Shown here in pieces: positions 11,201 to 25,144 of a stretch of DNA of 64,000 nucleotides. The stretch covers positions 1-64,000 of the forward strand of contig JAURVB010014654.1 in assembly GCA_033002965.1 (NCBI GenBank), read 5' to 3'. Source of the stretch: Piper betle. Lineage: Eukaryota; Streptophyta; Magnoliopsida; Piperales; Piperaceae. Within the stretch, counting starts at the first letter, position 1. Each line of letters begins with the position of its first letter. A model generated the notes under the pieces. That model was not told the DNA's origin. It saw nothing but the letters and a program-made list of their open reading frames with translations, and did no database searches. Made by a program: the position numbers and the translations under genes.

Positions 11201-14200
11201 CATCTAAGCTATACTCAACCTATTTAGCATTACCCTGCCACTATTTTATCTTGGACCACGTCCAGCACTTTCTTGCAAGAGTCCCATCTACTTGTTGAGT
11301 TTCCTCACCCATTCATATTGGAAGAACTCAATTGTAAGTTTTGGTTTTTCGGTTTATCACACTTTCCCAACACTACTCATGGTTCGCCCCCTAGAAATTA
11401 CTGCTTTACAAAGAGTACAAATAATGCTTTCTCTTTTCTCAGGCATAAATTGATGACATCAGTCCTACTTTCGCTCACGGCCAGACTACTCTTCACAATC
11501 AAACTAATGAAGAAGAATTGGGGGAAGAGTTCCTTCACAAGGTTGAACAATCATATTCAAGTTCTAAGAGAGAAGAAGAAGAGGAACAACCAGTCTTCTT
11601 CCTAATTTGGTTCTTTTCTATTATGAACATTAGTATTTGAATCTTAGTTGAAGTCTGACAATAGATCTTTCTTATTAGTACATCTTTTTTGTGATAAAAT
11701 AAAATTTCATTTCAAGAAACCCCAAAAGGGAAAAAAATACATAGGGAAAAAGGCTCCAAAGAGTCCTTATAGAATTAAGTCCAGAAAGAAATCACAATGA
11801 TCAATAATTCTTTATTTGTAATTTAGGACTTCCAAAATAAACTGTACTTAAGAAATAATAGATATAGCCAATGAACCATGGTGCATTTTGAAATCTTCAA
11901 ATATTCTTTTATTTCGCTCATTCCAAGTGGGAGAAACGTAAACAGGAAAAAGGAGTTTCAGGAGGAGGCTTGCATGCTTGTTTTGCAAACAAAAGGTAAG
12001 AGGCTAATTTATTTTTTCGTAGGAGTTGACTGGATGGAACATGTGACATTTTTGAAGGACCAACTTTCAAACTTATTTACTATAAGAGCACTTAAAGAAT
12101 AAATGATCTCTAACTTCCAGGCAAGTCTCATAAAGAGAGACTCTGTTAGCAAAATGAAGTCCTTTCTTTTGAGAATGTCTAGAGTTAAGATCCCATTTGA
12201 CATGACCAACCAGCAATGAACGCATGTCGGTTTGTTTGGTATTTAGACCAAACAAGAGGGTGCCATGACATTCTTAGAAAAGGAAGTCTCAAGAAGTTCC
12301 AACAACTCTTGAAGGAAAATTTTCCAGTAGAGGATAACTACCCTATGTTATCATTCACATGGGATAAGAAAGGAGTATTCTTATTTAAAAAGTTTAGAGT
12401 TTCTTTTGTGTTCGTAGTGTCAAAGGTGAGGGCTGAAGAACCTTTAATGATGGATTGGGAAATAGTGTGGGAGGTGTTTCCCCCAAGATTTGTAATAGCC
12501 TTATGACCAAGTCTTTGAATGAGGGGGCAATGATTAAGCCACAAGGGTCAAGCTAACTAAACGTGCTCATGCCATTGCCAATTCTATAAAAACAACCATG
12601 GGCTATTTTTTCTCTTAAGGAAATAATGTTGTTCCAAGCTTGAGACCTGCAATTTGTGCACAGTACATATAGATCCACAATGTAAATAACTTTCATGAAT
12701 TCACTTCACCTACAAACTATTTTTATTTGTTTAACATTCACCAAAACAACTTTGCTAGTCTAGCTTTGTTAACCTAAGAAATATCTCGAATACCAAGATC
12801 GCTATTTGATACGGGCTTGCAAATCAACATCCAACTAACATTGTGGAAACCCTTGGCATTAATGTTCCCTCTCCACAAGAATGAAGAGAACAATTTAGTA
12901 ATGATCTCTAAAACACACTTTCGAAGTGTGAAGGTGGAGGTCTAATAGTGAGATATGCCATTGAGGATAGATTTTAAGAGTTGGAGGCGGCTAACATAAG
13001 ATAGTAGATATGATTTCCATCCTTGAATCTTAACTCTAATCTTATCAATGAGGAATACACATGAAATAAAAAAGCTTCTGTCAACCAAGAGGCAAACTCA
13101 AATAACGAATAGGGAGCACTCCAATGTGATAGCCAAACAAACCATGAATGTCTTCTTTATGGACACAAGCATGGGAGAAGAATATGACACTTTTTCATAA
13201 TATTTGTTTTTAACCCTGAGAAGTTACCAAAGTCACGCAACGAAGATTTTGTATGTTGTACCGAGAGAAGAGAGTCTTCAGAGAAAATTAAGAGATCATC
13301 AACAAACTTAAAGTGAGAGACATTTGAAGCATTCCTTGTCTCAGGAGGAATGATAAGATCTTCTAATACCTTAGATTTAAGCGTAATTGAAAGCGCTTCC
13401 ATACAAAGAATGAAGAGGAGCGACGAAAGAGGACATCCTTGTCAAAAACCACTTTTGCTATTGAAAAAACCGAAATTGCATCCATTTATCATAGCATTAA
13501 AGGATAGAGTGGTGACACATTAAGAAATCCAATCAATCCAAGCATTGTTGAACCCCAAATTGCAACCAACCAAAAATAGGAAATCCCACTAAAATTTATC
13601 AAAGATTTATCTCAAATCAACCTTGATACAAAACCTTTTTAGCACCCCTTGAGCGGTGGAAATTCCTCATTAATTCGTGGGCCAACTGGATATTTTCATT
13701 TATCAACCTGAATGATGACTGGTGTCACGGGCCGCTCTATGTGGGACAAAATTTTTCGCCCCAACAGCAAACCGCGCGGCGTGTTTCGCTCCCGAAACAC
13801 CAGCCTCCCTTCAAAGTACGCAACAGAAACCCCACTACACGTGTAGCGGGACGATCTCCTGCAAGAGACCCGAAGCCACACCCCTGCGCTCCTGCAAATC
13901 ACGATGCACGCCGAACACAAATACCAGCACCCAAATTGCCCAGTGCACGATATCGTTCGGTACCGATAGACAATTCTCAAAACATCCACAATAGCAAACC
14001 AAGCAAGTAGTATGTGGCGACCCTGATCGACCACCCAATGCCGACCCTGACACCAATCCCCTGATCGGTATCGCAGCAAGTTCCCGGAATCAAAGAACGC
14101 TGCTAGTACCCAAAGTCAGACGCCAACACCACAATTACGGAACCCCTGTTCCAACCTTGAATTAAACACAAAACAAGGATACAGCAATCACCCCTATGAT

Positions 14201-17200
14201 CGCTTACACCATGGACATGCAAACCCCACGGTGTTCAACTCTTCCCCTGAAGAGTAGCGAGAACTAAGCACCCACGCTCACAATTGTCCTCACGAAATCA
14301 CAACCCCGAGCAGCCACCCACGACCTACTCGTTTACATGCAAAACCCTCAACCAAGTAATGCAAACTAGGTTATGAGAAGAACCACGTCGTACCTCCAAA
14401 CACAGCACCACGACCAGCAACCCTATGCCGATGAACTCGTGAAGAATCGATTCCCGGAATCGATCTGCAGCACTCCACGAACTTGCTTGTTGAGGTTTCC
14501 GTCTTCTCCACAAAACAGATCACGACGCTCCACCAAGACCCCTCTCGGCAGTTCTTCCTTTTTCCTCACGTTGGCTTCCTCCTTTTATAGGATTCTCCAC
14601 GTTGTTGAACTCTTCCAAGATAAACCACAATCCGAGCATAATCTTTTCCCAAAAGATTATCTCCAAGATCTCCCACGAATCTGGACTCTCTTGACGTCTC
14701 AATTCAATCCAGCCTTGGGCGTGCTTATCTCCAATTCAGTTGCAATCTTCTCCAAGATTCCGATCAAGATCCACCCTTATCTCTATCGGCAAACAAAAGT
14801 CCAGCACACGTCCAACCCCCTGGCTCGACCCAAGTCCTCGGCTCGACCATCCAGCAACCTCGTGCACGTCCCAGACGCACCACCGATAACCCCTGCTACC
14901 GATAAGCCATCAGTACCGATCAACTCCATCCATCGATCATGTTGGTGCAGCCAGACCCTCGCTACCGATCACGTGCTCGCCACTGCTCGTGCATGCTCGT
15001 TCACCAGGTCTCGGTCACGTAGCGTGATACCGCACCTCGCTACCGCTACCTGCTCGCTACTTGAGTCGCACCGCACGCTGCACCGATGTCTCGGCAACGC
15101 TCGCTAGGCCTCGGTCATGGCTCGATCAAAATCCCGCTAGCGCCCCACGCTCGCGCACGCTGCACCGCTGTCTCGGCAGCGCTCGCCCACGCTCGCGTCA
15201 ATGCTCGAGCACGCTGCACCGAAGTCTCGGCAGCGCTCGATCACGCTCGCTCCTCGCTCGCGCACGCTAGCGATCGCACACCAGCATCGAACCAGCGCAC
15301 ACCCGGCACTCCGTGATCCGCACGCAGCGATCAACCTCGAGTCCTCGCGCTCGGTTCTCGGCACCAATGCTCGATCATGATCGACGCCCAAGTGCTCGGT
15401 CACCAGCACCTGTCTCGATCATCTTGAGGTTTATCTGGTCTCCGACTGACTCATGCTCGGCACTTCGTTACTTGCAACTGCAACACCGTGTTAGCCTCAA
15501 CCAGTTGTTTCACCACTCGAATAGCCCCGTGCTACTCGTGTCGGACCCGGCATGCATGGGAACAACTGCCCAATCCCGCGCACCCGGCACGTCCTCGGAC
15601 TAAGGCTGTAACAACTGGCTTAAGCTAATCAAAGAAGCCAAATGAAAGCAAGCCAAGAAGCTATAATTTTGGAAATGCATTTATAGACAAAGTTGCATAA
15701 AGAAATAGGCCTAAAGTGCTCAAAAGATCTAGCATTTGAAGTTTTCGGAATGAGAGAAGGAAGCAGCAATTTAGTGCACGGAGTAGTTTACCTTGTTCGA
15801 TGAAGTGTTTGATGGTCAATATGTCTTTACCAACAATATCCTTGAAGAAAACAAAAAATTCTTTGATGAAACCATCTGGGCCAAGAGCTTTATTATTTGA
15901 AGCACAAAAGATAATAGCTTCAATTTTCTTGTTGTTAATCCCACGAGTCAACATTGAAGCTTGTTCATAAGTCAACTTGCGTCAAAAAGGAATAAATGGA
16001 GAGAAGATCAGAAGATGAAGGGGTAAACAAATCTTCAAAAAACCTCTCAACTTCAATCCCAATGGCACGAGGATCAAAAAGATTATTCCCATGTGGATCC
16101 ACAATCTCATAAATATGATTTTTAGGATACGAGAGACAACCATGGATGTGTATATTGTCTTGTTAGCACATCTTTATAATAATTAGAAGTTTTGTTTAGT
16201 TATTTCTTTTCCTAGTTGAAGTAGGAAGTTTTCTTATATATATTCAACAATGTAAACAATATTGGATGATGATATTTTCTACAATAAAGTTTATTTTAGT
16301 TCCAGTTTTAGTTCTTGCTAACGTTTCTCTCTCTTCTTCTTGATTGGAGATTGAGAGAACCCTAGAGGTGTCAATTGATACCAAATTCTCCGTAGAAGTG
16401 CATCATAAATCACACTTTGGAGCTAATCACCATCCTCATGAATAATGATGTAGTCTACTGCAACAACAAAAACCAACAATAATTTTCTAATGATCATCAA
16501 CAAACTTGTCATCATCTTTAGAGATCAATAGGCTGATGGTAGAAATGCTGGTGCACTAGAAATGTTTATGGAGGATGGCTTGGGGTGTTGTAGGACCCTA
16601 GGAATAATCTACGATAACCATAGTCTTCTCAAAACTCTTGCCAACTCATAGATCTCCTTGAAGTGACCATACGTAATATAGAGTTTACAAAATTCTTGCC
16701 GACTAAATATTGTAATACATGAAGTGGACATAGATAATATTTTCTAAAAACTAAATCTCATGAACTGCTACTCAAAATGACACTCTCATAGGGCAATGAA
16801 CAAACCTCGGCAACCCGTGCATCATCAACAGTTTTCTTAAATGTGTTATAGTCCATTTTGGCTCCATCAAGTACATCCTTGTGCTTATCAAGAAGCTGCA
16901 AAAACAAAGCACCTCATATTACTTAGACCTACTATGGTAGATACAAGAGGAGTAAAAAGAATTGATCAAAACCTCTTGAGTTTTCTTGTAATTTTCTTGA
17001 ACAACAAATGCTTTCTGCTCTACTTCTTTAAAGGTAAACATCAACTTTTCCTTCTCCTCATTAATTCTTTCTTTCTCAACCGTAGACTCTTCAATTGCCT
17101 TCGTTAACTTCTTCACCATTTTATTGCCGGTCTTTATCTGAACTTGTTGACGATTGATCTCAGAACGGCTCTTATCGATTTCCTGATAAATCAAGATAAG

Positions 17201-20200
17201 ACATTGCAAAACCATGACTCCTATTGAAGGGATATGCATACTTTAGCACAACAAAAAAAACTTACAGATTGAATTTTTTCACTTTCAACTTTTGATTCTT
17301 CAATCTTTCACCACCTGCATGCTCTATTTTCTCTTGGAGGTCAGAAGCCTATTGACAAAAAAAGGACCCCAAACAATATCAGTCTAACCGATCAGAAGGC
17401 ATCAAAGGCAAATATAACAGAATTTATGATGCAAATACAAGAAGACTTTTAAATAACACAAACATTCAAGTTTAACCCACCTTTTCTTTGAGCTTTGTTG
17501 ACCCTTCCCTTAGCTTTTCAAGTTCATTTTCCTCAGTTAATATGATGTCATCCAAATCCTTGATCCTCTGCAGATCGTCTTTGCTCGGCCCGAGCTGCTT
17601 TAAGGGAATCAAGTTGATTCCCTATATAAGAGTATTGAGCATTTAAACTGTCTATCTGTTGACAGCATTAACAAGGATGAGGTGTCAAAAAAGCTACAAT
17701 GTACACATTCAAAAAATATTTTCAAAGTTTAAAACCAGGTAAAAGCATACTTCTTTTTGACATTTTGCCACCTCCATTTCCAGATGATAAACAGCTTTTT
17801 CTGCAGCCTGATAGCACCTAACTGCATCACTGATTTTATGACGCAAACTGCTCAACTCATCAACTATTTGAGCCAACTCTCTTTCAGCTTGTGCAACACC
17901 TTCGCTCGAGACACTGGCACGAATCGTCGTACCCATCTTCCCACCACGAGGTTTCCTCCCACCTCCACTCATTGTTCCAGATTTTTCAAAAAGTGCACCA
18001 TCCAGTGTGACTACACGCTTGAAATCCTTGCTTCCACCATAGGCAATTCTTGTGGCCTGATAACAATCAGATAAGAGATGTTTTAAATCCATTAGTATAG
18101 CATTTGTAAGGATGAAGAAGACAAAAAACAGCATGCACAAGTACAATTCAAACAACAATGATAACCCAACTTTGTGTAAAATAGCTCGTCTACTAAAACA
18201 CTCCGTACAAGTAACCAACCAGAAAAGAATATGTTCACTTCCTGCCTACACTATTGCATAGAGATCAAATTAATTGCATTCCACACATCAATTTCAAAAG
18301 ATGATTGAAAGGAAAACAATGACAAAAAACTATGCAAATAGATGACTGGTTAGGAAATGAGCTAACAAGATAAAGTAACCAAGAAGCAACAAATATGAAA
18401 TCTAACATACTTGATCTAGATCTTTTGCTACAACTGTATTTTGTAGTAAAGCAAAAAAAGCCAACTTCATTTGGTCATCAGCAACTTTAACCAAATCAAA
18501 AAGACGTGGCACGCCTTCTGGTGTATTGGCTTTCTCTTTCAACTTCCGTAAATGATGCACTTGTTTCTCCTATATAAAACATGGCAAGAATGTGACGAGA
18601 GCATCTTTTGTTCAAAGCAACAAAAAAAAGATAGAAAATTTAAAAAGTATAAAGTTGCTTCTAATCACATAAAATTCAGCAATTACCTGCATTTACAAAC
18701 AAATTATATAACAACTTACACTACGGTTATGGTAAATATTATCCCTTTCCTAACAGTTTAAGCTTTTAGGGACAAATGGTTTAACTATCTATCCAGAGGA
18801 AGGTTAAATGACCTGATTTATTCCCAATGGGAAAATTGCCCCATGTTTGTCCACATACTACGCCCTTAAAAAATTTAGCTTGCATGTGAGAGGGAGCATT
18901 AAAGTAAACATTAAATGGTTATTTTTTCCTAATAGCTTAAGTTTTTGTGACACGTAATTAAATCACTACTAAATTTATAGCTACAATTATCAGAACCTTC
19001 TTTTCAAAACCATTTAATTGACCTCCAGGTTTAAATTTTAATGAAATTACTGAAACAATCTACTTCCAAGCATGAACAAACATGCCGTTTAGCCAATGAT
19101 GCCATCCCATCTTGCTGCCGCCTAGTGAAACTTTTCCCCACCTGATAAATCAATAGCTGATGCAAAATATTACCGGTATAAGAAAAGTTGCGACACCAAG
19201 ATTTTTCGGCGAAGTAAGTCCACACATGCCTGTGCAGTGGTAGTTGTCTCCACCACTATATAATCTAGGCCAGGGCACGCTGTTGATATGGCTATATCAA
19301 ATTTTCCTGCACAAATGAATTATTGAGATTTAATGATAGTAAATTTACAATTAGTAAACAAGTATAAGATTGTAAATAACAACATGAAGAACATAGGTTG
19401 ATATATGATAATTAGCAATATATTTGCAGCATATATATGTAATTAGAGATGAATAATAAAAACCAAGAGGACAACCTCAAAAGAGTAAACTAAAATAGCA
19501 AAATTTTGAACAGAGATATGAAAACCTACCACATTAGAATTCTCATTCAATGCAGACTGATTGAGAAGAAAACTTAGCCACACCCCTTCTCCCCCCAAAA
19601 AAAAAATTGGAGCATAAATAATAATTATATGTATAATCATGGAAAGGTAGATTTCAGAAGATTACAATAAAAGGTATGTGAAGAATCAAAACCACAACCA
19701 ACAAGGCATATATGTAAAGTTGATCCAAAGAGTTCTTCAACAGGCACAAACTAGATCTCTTGAATGAATAATATGTAAAGGAGCAGGAAAGTTCTCTTAC
19801 CATCAATAGCCCCCAAGTCCCCTAATCGACCAAGAATGCCTTCTATCTGCTTTGTTTCTTTGGCATGCAATATTGCTTTCAAAACAGAACCTTGGCTTTT
19901 TTCTGACTCCATAACTGACATTAGCTCAGTAACTCTCTGCCTAGCAGATCGTTCTCGAGGAATCAGTGACTCCTGCTGGTTCACACAATCCTGTCAACAA
20001 GATGGCATTCCAATAAGTAGTCAAAATCAAGTATACAAGTAGACAACTGAAAAATAAATCCACAAATATCGTATTGTAAGCCCTATGCTTTCTTATTTCC
20101 ACAATCCCCAAGCAAAAGGAAGTACTTGTTCCACTTTATGAGCTTCCAAAGCCTCTTTACTATGTTTCTCTATATCCAATTGGAGTGCCTCCAAGTCCTC

Positions 20201-23200
20201 AGTTTTAGATTTAATTTTATCCTTTGTTTCATCTCTTTGCTTCTTTGCATCTTCAAAAGCTGCGAGACTGTTATCATGCTGAAGCAACAAAAAAGGAAAA
20301 ACATAAAGCACTGACTTAAAAGATCAGGACTGCATCATAACTAGATACAACTAAAACCATTCTTCATTCTGACCTCCCAAATGCAGGATTATCATCTTAA
20401 CATCCTACGGGCACCATATTTAATTATCTAAAACGCTGCATAATGTGAATAACAAGAAAACATACTTTTTCCTTCAAAAGCTTGCACTCAGTGCATGCAA
20501 CGTCATACTTTCCACCATGCTCAATCAACTGTTTCTCCCATGGTTCCAGCTCAACACGTACTTCAGCAAGCTCAAAACGGTATTTCTCAATTTCAACTGC
20601 AAACCTCACAAATCAAATAATTCAAATTCATGTCTAACGCCTTATACCACTAGAATATTACAGTTATGCTATCTCAAGTTAACGATTGAAAAGCTTTTCT
20701 ATTTGTCTATAATCAAAAAACCTTTAGATTGCTCTTGGATTTCCTCTAATAGTTTCTCCTCATCCAACAAATTAAGTTGCAGTTTAGGAATTTCTTCTTC
20801 AAGCTTTGGAATCAAATTAGCCGATTCCTCAGACTCTTTCTCAATTTCTTCAATTTTAGCAGAATCCTACAAAGCATAAATAATAAAGTTGAAAGAATAT
20901 AAATAATACAACTAAAACTGGCAATATGAACTTGGAGCCACAAAAATTAGGATTAACCTTTTCAAGCTTGTCTTCCAATTTCTTGATCTTTTGCTTCATA
21001 TGCTTCAAGTCTTCCCTGTATTTTACATCCTGCCTTTCAAATTCTTTGAAATCCTCTTTACAAGCCCTGAGATTACTATCAAGTTCCTATGAAATAAAGA
21101 AAAAGATATAGAAGCTATCAGCACTTGTAGGTATTAATTACATTTAACAAAAAAATGTTATAGATTATAATAAATGTGTTTATAGGAAAATCAGCAACAA
21201 AATTGCATATAAATTTGTGATATAGACAATTCTCTTAATGATAATCACTAAGTTCACACTTGTGACTTAATAAAACCTGTCGACATTGTCATTGATGGGT
21301 TCATGGCCAGTTTGTCCACATGTTACTAACAATTGAACACACTGATTCTATGCAACAAATTTATAGGCTCAAGAAATGTACTAAATAAGAAAACTTTAAA
21401 GACTAAGGAAGCATGAAAATATATCATCATTGACAGTAAGAAGGCCAAAATTAAGTAAGAACAAAACTACAATTAAAACTAACCAACCTGATATAAAATG
21501 TTCTAATACTTGTCCTACATCACTATATATCATTTGGTCAAGTCTAACAACCCAGAAAGATTTCAAACAAAAATGCTGCAAAAAGGATAATAATCCCTTC
21601 ATGTGAATTCATCTTAGACAGTCCCATGAAATATATAGATCTGGGCATTGAAGATTTTAGCAAATGCTACGATCAAAAGTACAAACAAATCATAGGTGCT
21701 TATTTAAAAAATGTCACATCAATAATGCACATACCTCTTGTCTTTTCAAGTATTTATTGTGCACGAGCTCAAGATCCTTCAATGTCTTTGAAGTTTGATG
21801 AATCTTATCCCTAAAACACAAATAAGGCACCACAAAACCACATACTAAGACATTGAACAGTTTAAAATTTTCAAATACAATCTTTTTATTAAATAAAGCT
21901 ACCTTTCATTTTTTAGATTTTCCTCCATGCTAGTCAAATTCCCTTGCAGCTCATCCACTTTGGAACTCGCTTCATCATGAGCCAATGCAGTAGCTTTTTC
22001 TTGCCATTTCAAAAGAGTAAGCTCCTTCAATACAAATGACTCTGCCTCATTTTTAACAGCCTGCGAGATAGAACAGTTAAAATGTCACATAAAGTGGTCA
22101 ACAAACAGAAACCCATGAACCATTCATACCTCTAAATTGTCTCTTTCTTTTTCTGCTAGCTTTACCATTTGCACTACACTGGACCTTTTCTCATTGAGGC
22201 TTTCTAACCTAAAAAGACATATTATCAGAAAAAAATAAAAACCAATAAAAAATATAGCCTAGTAACATAAAGCTACTAATATTATATTATAAATGCATAC
22301 AAACTGTGTATCAGTTCAAATATAAGTTTTAAGAATTTGATGACTTAATTTTATAGTGATACTCCCATCCTTCAATAATTTCACAAGTCTGGGGATCTAC
22401 ATGCACATTGTCAACGTATAATGGAAACTCAGAAGTATTTTAATAAGGAAGTGGCGCCAAGAATTTCAGGTATGCTAAGAAATATAGAAGGGGTTTTAGA
22501 TAACAGCAACATTTGTTTTGAACTAAATGTGTCATTAATCTAATCCTTCTCAAGGTTTCACTGCAAATACAATTATCACACAATTATCAGAATTAAAGTT
22601 CGAAACCAATTTAACCATTAAAAAACAATAAACAATAGAAAATGAATAAATGCATTCTGTTTTCTAGGTAGTTCACATCACAGGTGTCATTTTAATATGG
22701 TAGCTTCCATAAACTCACAACTTTGTGATGTGCAAGCAAATTCCCAACATTTTGGGGCTCAAGTCAGTTCACAGCAAGTCACACAAACGAGAAACTGGTA
22801 CTTCAAAGTTCAAATATATCAATTCATCTTGTCTAAAATTTAGAACATAAAATCTAACAATGTAGACACTGAAACTACCAGCATAAAGGTTACATTTGTT
22901 TGCAATGCAGATATAGGAGATAATGATTATAAAGTAACCAGCCACAATTATAAAATAAAAAAACACAACCTATTACAGAATAATTGGCCTAAAAAGAAAT
23001 ACAATGAATCATGTGCATACAACTCATATACAAATAAGGTGGAAAAATTCACAAACCAATGCGATATCCATTTTCAAAGTTTGATTATTGTGAAAAGGGC
23101 AATGTTTAAATACAGAATTGCAAAAGGACCAACTATATTCACTGAAAGTGGAATATCATTTACAGCTGAATATACAATCAAGATATAAGGGCATTTAGAA

Positions 23201-24948
23201 GATTTACTCTTTATAGGACTCTTCAATCTTTTCAACATATTGATTTGTGCCAATTATATCCTCGAGATACTCAAGAAATCCTTCATCGTGAGGCCCCTGT
23301 GCCTTTGGTTTCATCAACGAAACTTGCTCAACTTCCCCCTACATTTAAAAGGCCGATTAACAAGGCTTCAGCTTGTCAAACTGCACATAACTATTAGTAA
23401 GTACTTAAAGTTTCTTCACACTTGAAGAATCAAGAAGCGGTTATTGTCCAAGTCGACTCCTTTTGCTTTAAGCTTCTTCGTGACTTCTGTGAAGTTGCTT
23501 CCACGATCGTTTATGTAATACTTTGAGGAGTTATCTCGAAAAGCAGTTCTTGTTATCGTAAAATCAGTTCCATCAACAACTTCATATGAACCATCGTCCT
23601 GCAAAAACCGGCAGTCATGATAGCACTATGCAGAATCCTATTTTAATTGCAGGGCACCACAGTGTTTTTTATTTTTTTCTGCCATGTTAGCTTGCAAACA
23701 CACAGAATAACAACAAGGCAAACAAACATACCAAGTCAACAATCTCTTGGAAAAGAACAGAAACACTTGCACTGTCCAAATTCTGATGGTTTGTGGAGTT
23801 ATGTATCAACTCAGAGACTTTGTTAAGCCGCATCTATAGGATATGCAAAGATAATTATAATCAGTTGCCAGGAGTAAAATGAAAAAAAATTACATCACAA
23901 GAAGACTGCATTAAGTTTAAAAGTACAATCAGACTGAAATTTTAACCACCATCATAACATCTTCTTAGCATCAAGCGATTAAACTAGTGGTTCAAATTTG
24001 CTAAATAAGTATTATGAAAAAAAAAACAGACAACCATATTTCTCAGACAACATATATATCAAAACTATAATCAGATTAAAAGATTAAACAACATCATAAC
24101 ATCTTTTTTAGCATCAACCGGGAAAAAACATGCTACAATCAAACTAGTGGTTTTAATTACCTAAATAAAGTATAATCAGATGGAAAGATTAAACACCACC
24201 AGAAACATCTTTTTCGAGGCAACCCTGAAACCGCATGCTCGCAGTCAAACCAGTGGTTCTAAGTAGCTAAATAAAGTATAGCCGGATTGAAAAAACTTGA
24301 ACACCAACAAAACATCTTTTTAGGATCATCAACGCTGAATCTGCATGCTAGCGATCTAATTAGCATCGCTTGCCATCAACTTATGGTTCTCAGACTAACC
24401 AAAATAAATGTAAAAAAAACATACACATATGCACACTTCTGAGACAACATATGCACCAAAAAAAATATAAACGCATAAGAATGCATTTTTTCCCCACAGA
24501 AACACAACAAATCACCTGCTTTGCTCGCTTGCCAAAGACGAACAGCATGGCATCAATAACGTTGCTCTTCCCGCTCCCATTTGGTCCCACCACCGCGGAA
24601 AAGCTCTGCCAGCACAATCACAACCCAAGATCAAAACTTTACACACCAATTCTTCCTTCCCGAGATCCAACACAGAACCAATCCCCTCCCCCCCAAAAAA
24701 AAAAAAAAAACGACAGAACTCTCGCTCCCCCCAGTTCTTCCAATGCCAAAACCAACCCCTAAGAAAAAACCGGAAGAAGAATACCATAAGGGAACGCTCA
24801 CCTTGTGGAAGGGACCTACGCGCTGCTCGCCGGCGTAGGACTTGAAGTTCCTGAGCACCATCTCCCTGATCGCCAACCGTGGGAGGCTCCGCCGCCCGCC
24901 GCCGAGGCTGCTCGATTCCCGGACGCGATGAGCCGCCACCGACGGCAT
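8255..24948 (-). CDS. SMC4: Structural maintenance of chromosomes protein 4 (condensin core ATPase), 28 exons
   Basis: SMC4 pairs with SMC2 in condensin, which compacts mitotic chromosomes. Exons (first to last): 24948-24802, 24605-24516, 23833-23732, 23598-23422, 23338-23208, 22208-22130, 22060-21903, 21810-21735, 21086-20958, 20866-20722, 20596-20466, 20278-20126, 19990-19801, 19306-19174, 18569-18411, 18056-17751, 17655-17481, 17348-17266, 17182-16973, 16895-16806, 10868-10747, 10540-10385, 10311-10204, 10067-10007, 9375-9241, 8732-8645, 8562-8490, 8375-8255. All introns are GT/AG. The predicted protein has about 1243 residues, the family's usual size. Walker A GPNGSGKS is at residues 56-63, the Q-loop LQGEVEQ at about 172, coiled coils on both sides of a hinge (about 540-690), signature LSGGEK at about 1145, and Walker [12 protein letters not shown] at about 1170. 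Exons 14, 17 and 18 lack 1, 2 and 1 bases, which breaks the frame (see findings). The start is the first in-frame ATG, giving an N-terminus shorter than in Arabidopsis. Confidence 0.95.
10869..11980. other. 3' part of SMC4 intron 20, unassigned
   Basis: Intron sequence between SMC4 exon 21 and the LINE. An open stretch on the plus strand (11273-11605) is not recognised and is probably chance. The region may include the 3' tail of the LINE, but no clear poly(A)/poly(T) end or target duplication was found. Confidence 0.4.
13723..15613. mobile_element. Solo LTR (1.9 kb) inside the LINE, 5-bp target duplication ACTGG
   Basis: It starts TGTCACGGG and ends GCTGTAACA (TG...CA), and is flanked on both sides by the perfect 5-bp direct repeat ACTGG (13718-13722 and 15614-15618), as left by LTR-retrotransposon integrase. 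No second LTR, primer-binding site or gag/pol frame lies inside, so it is best read as a solo LTR produced by LTR-LTR recombination, probably of a Ty3/gypsy element. Open frames such as 14373-15107 lie inside the LTR and are not gene calls. The part at 15050-15270 is a degenerate short tandem repeat. Confidence 0.85.
15050..15270. repeat. Degenerate tandem repeat inside the solo LTR
   Basis: Repeats of a GC-rich unit built on CACGCTGCACCG and TCTCGGCAGCGCTCG, at least three times with varied spacing (near 15070, 15157 and 15210). Confidence 0.6.
16158..16400 (+). mobile_element. Possible copia-like LTR fragment
   Basis: It begins TGTTAGCAC and has AATAAAG at about 16282 followed by a CT-rich tract (TTTCTCTCTCTTCTTCTT), a layout common in short Ty1/copia LTRs. 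No target duplication or second end was found, so this is a weak call. Confidence 0.25.
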
Positions 24949-25085
24949 CGCTGCCTCCGTTTTCTGAGAATTGCGGGGGGAAAAGCCAGGGACGAGCACA
25001 GTGAAGTCGCCCGACGTGGGTAAGGGAGACAAAGGAGATGAGCAGACGAGGAGAGACGGTTTGGAGCGGGGAAAAGAACAATAAT

Positions 25086-25094
25086 GGCGGGAAA
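25086..25094 (-). promoter_or_regulatory. E2F-type site upstream of SMC4
   Basis: On the minus strand this reads TTTCCCGCC, the classical E2F/DP consensus. It lies 138-146 bp upstream of the SMC4 ATG at 24948, where the leader or core promoter should be. E2F control of S/G2-phase chromosome genes, SMC genes included, is established in plants and animals. That this particular site acts is inference. Confidence 0.6.
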
Positions 25095-25144
25095 GCCCCT
25101 GTTTTCAAGCCGAATTTTTTAATACCATACTCGGTTCCTCGTAC

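Larger units (their letters stand above)
11990..16140 (-). mobile_element. LINE-type retrotransposon remnant in SMC4 intron 20
   Basis: Minus-strand reverse-transcriptase pieces are in the right order for a plant LINE: upstream text resembling 'DP-AIG-E-E-FF--LF' near 16050, then [10 protein letters not shown] (about 15870-15900; family KAPGPDGF), an ELMRNFHR block and FFNSK...[19 protein letters not shown] near 13380-13460. The catalytic [10 protein letters not shown] follows at about 13280-13310, then the FSGLKTN block, and a zf-RVT-like [11 protein letters not shown] near 12080. It has many stops and shifts, so it is dead. It is split by a solo LTR (13723-15613). It lies in the same transcriptional orientation as SMC4. 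The outer boundaries are approximate. Confidence 0.8.

Noticed and set aside
14373..15603. A 244-codon plus-strand frame and neighbours
   Set aside because: They lie entirely within the solo LTR bounded by ACTGG duplications and include a tandem repeat; no resemblance to a protein family.
19031..19225. Alternative reading of SMC4 exon 14 continuing to about 19031 without the intron
   Set aside because: That frame leaves the conserved SMC4 text after ACVDLLRRK. The donor at 19173 (CCG/GTAATA) joins in phase to exon 15 (EKQVHHL...), which restores family similarity.
8255..24948. SMC4 as a pseudogene
   Set aside because: Three exons contain frame breaks, but all 28 exons, both ATPase halves, all splice sites and the stop are present with no nonsense codon. 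The breaks share the homopolymer-loss signature seen elsewhere, so an assembly error is the simpler explanation; kept as a gene with a warning.
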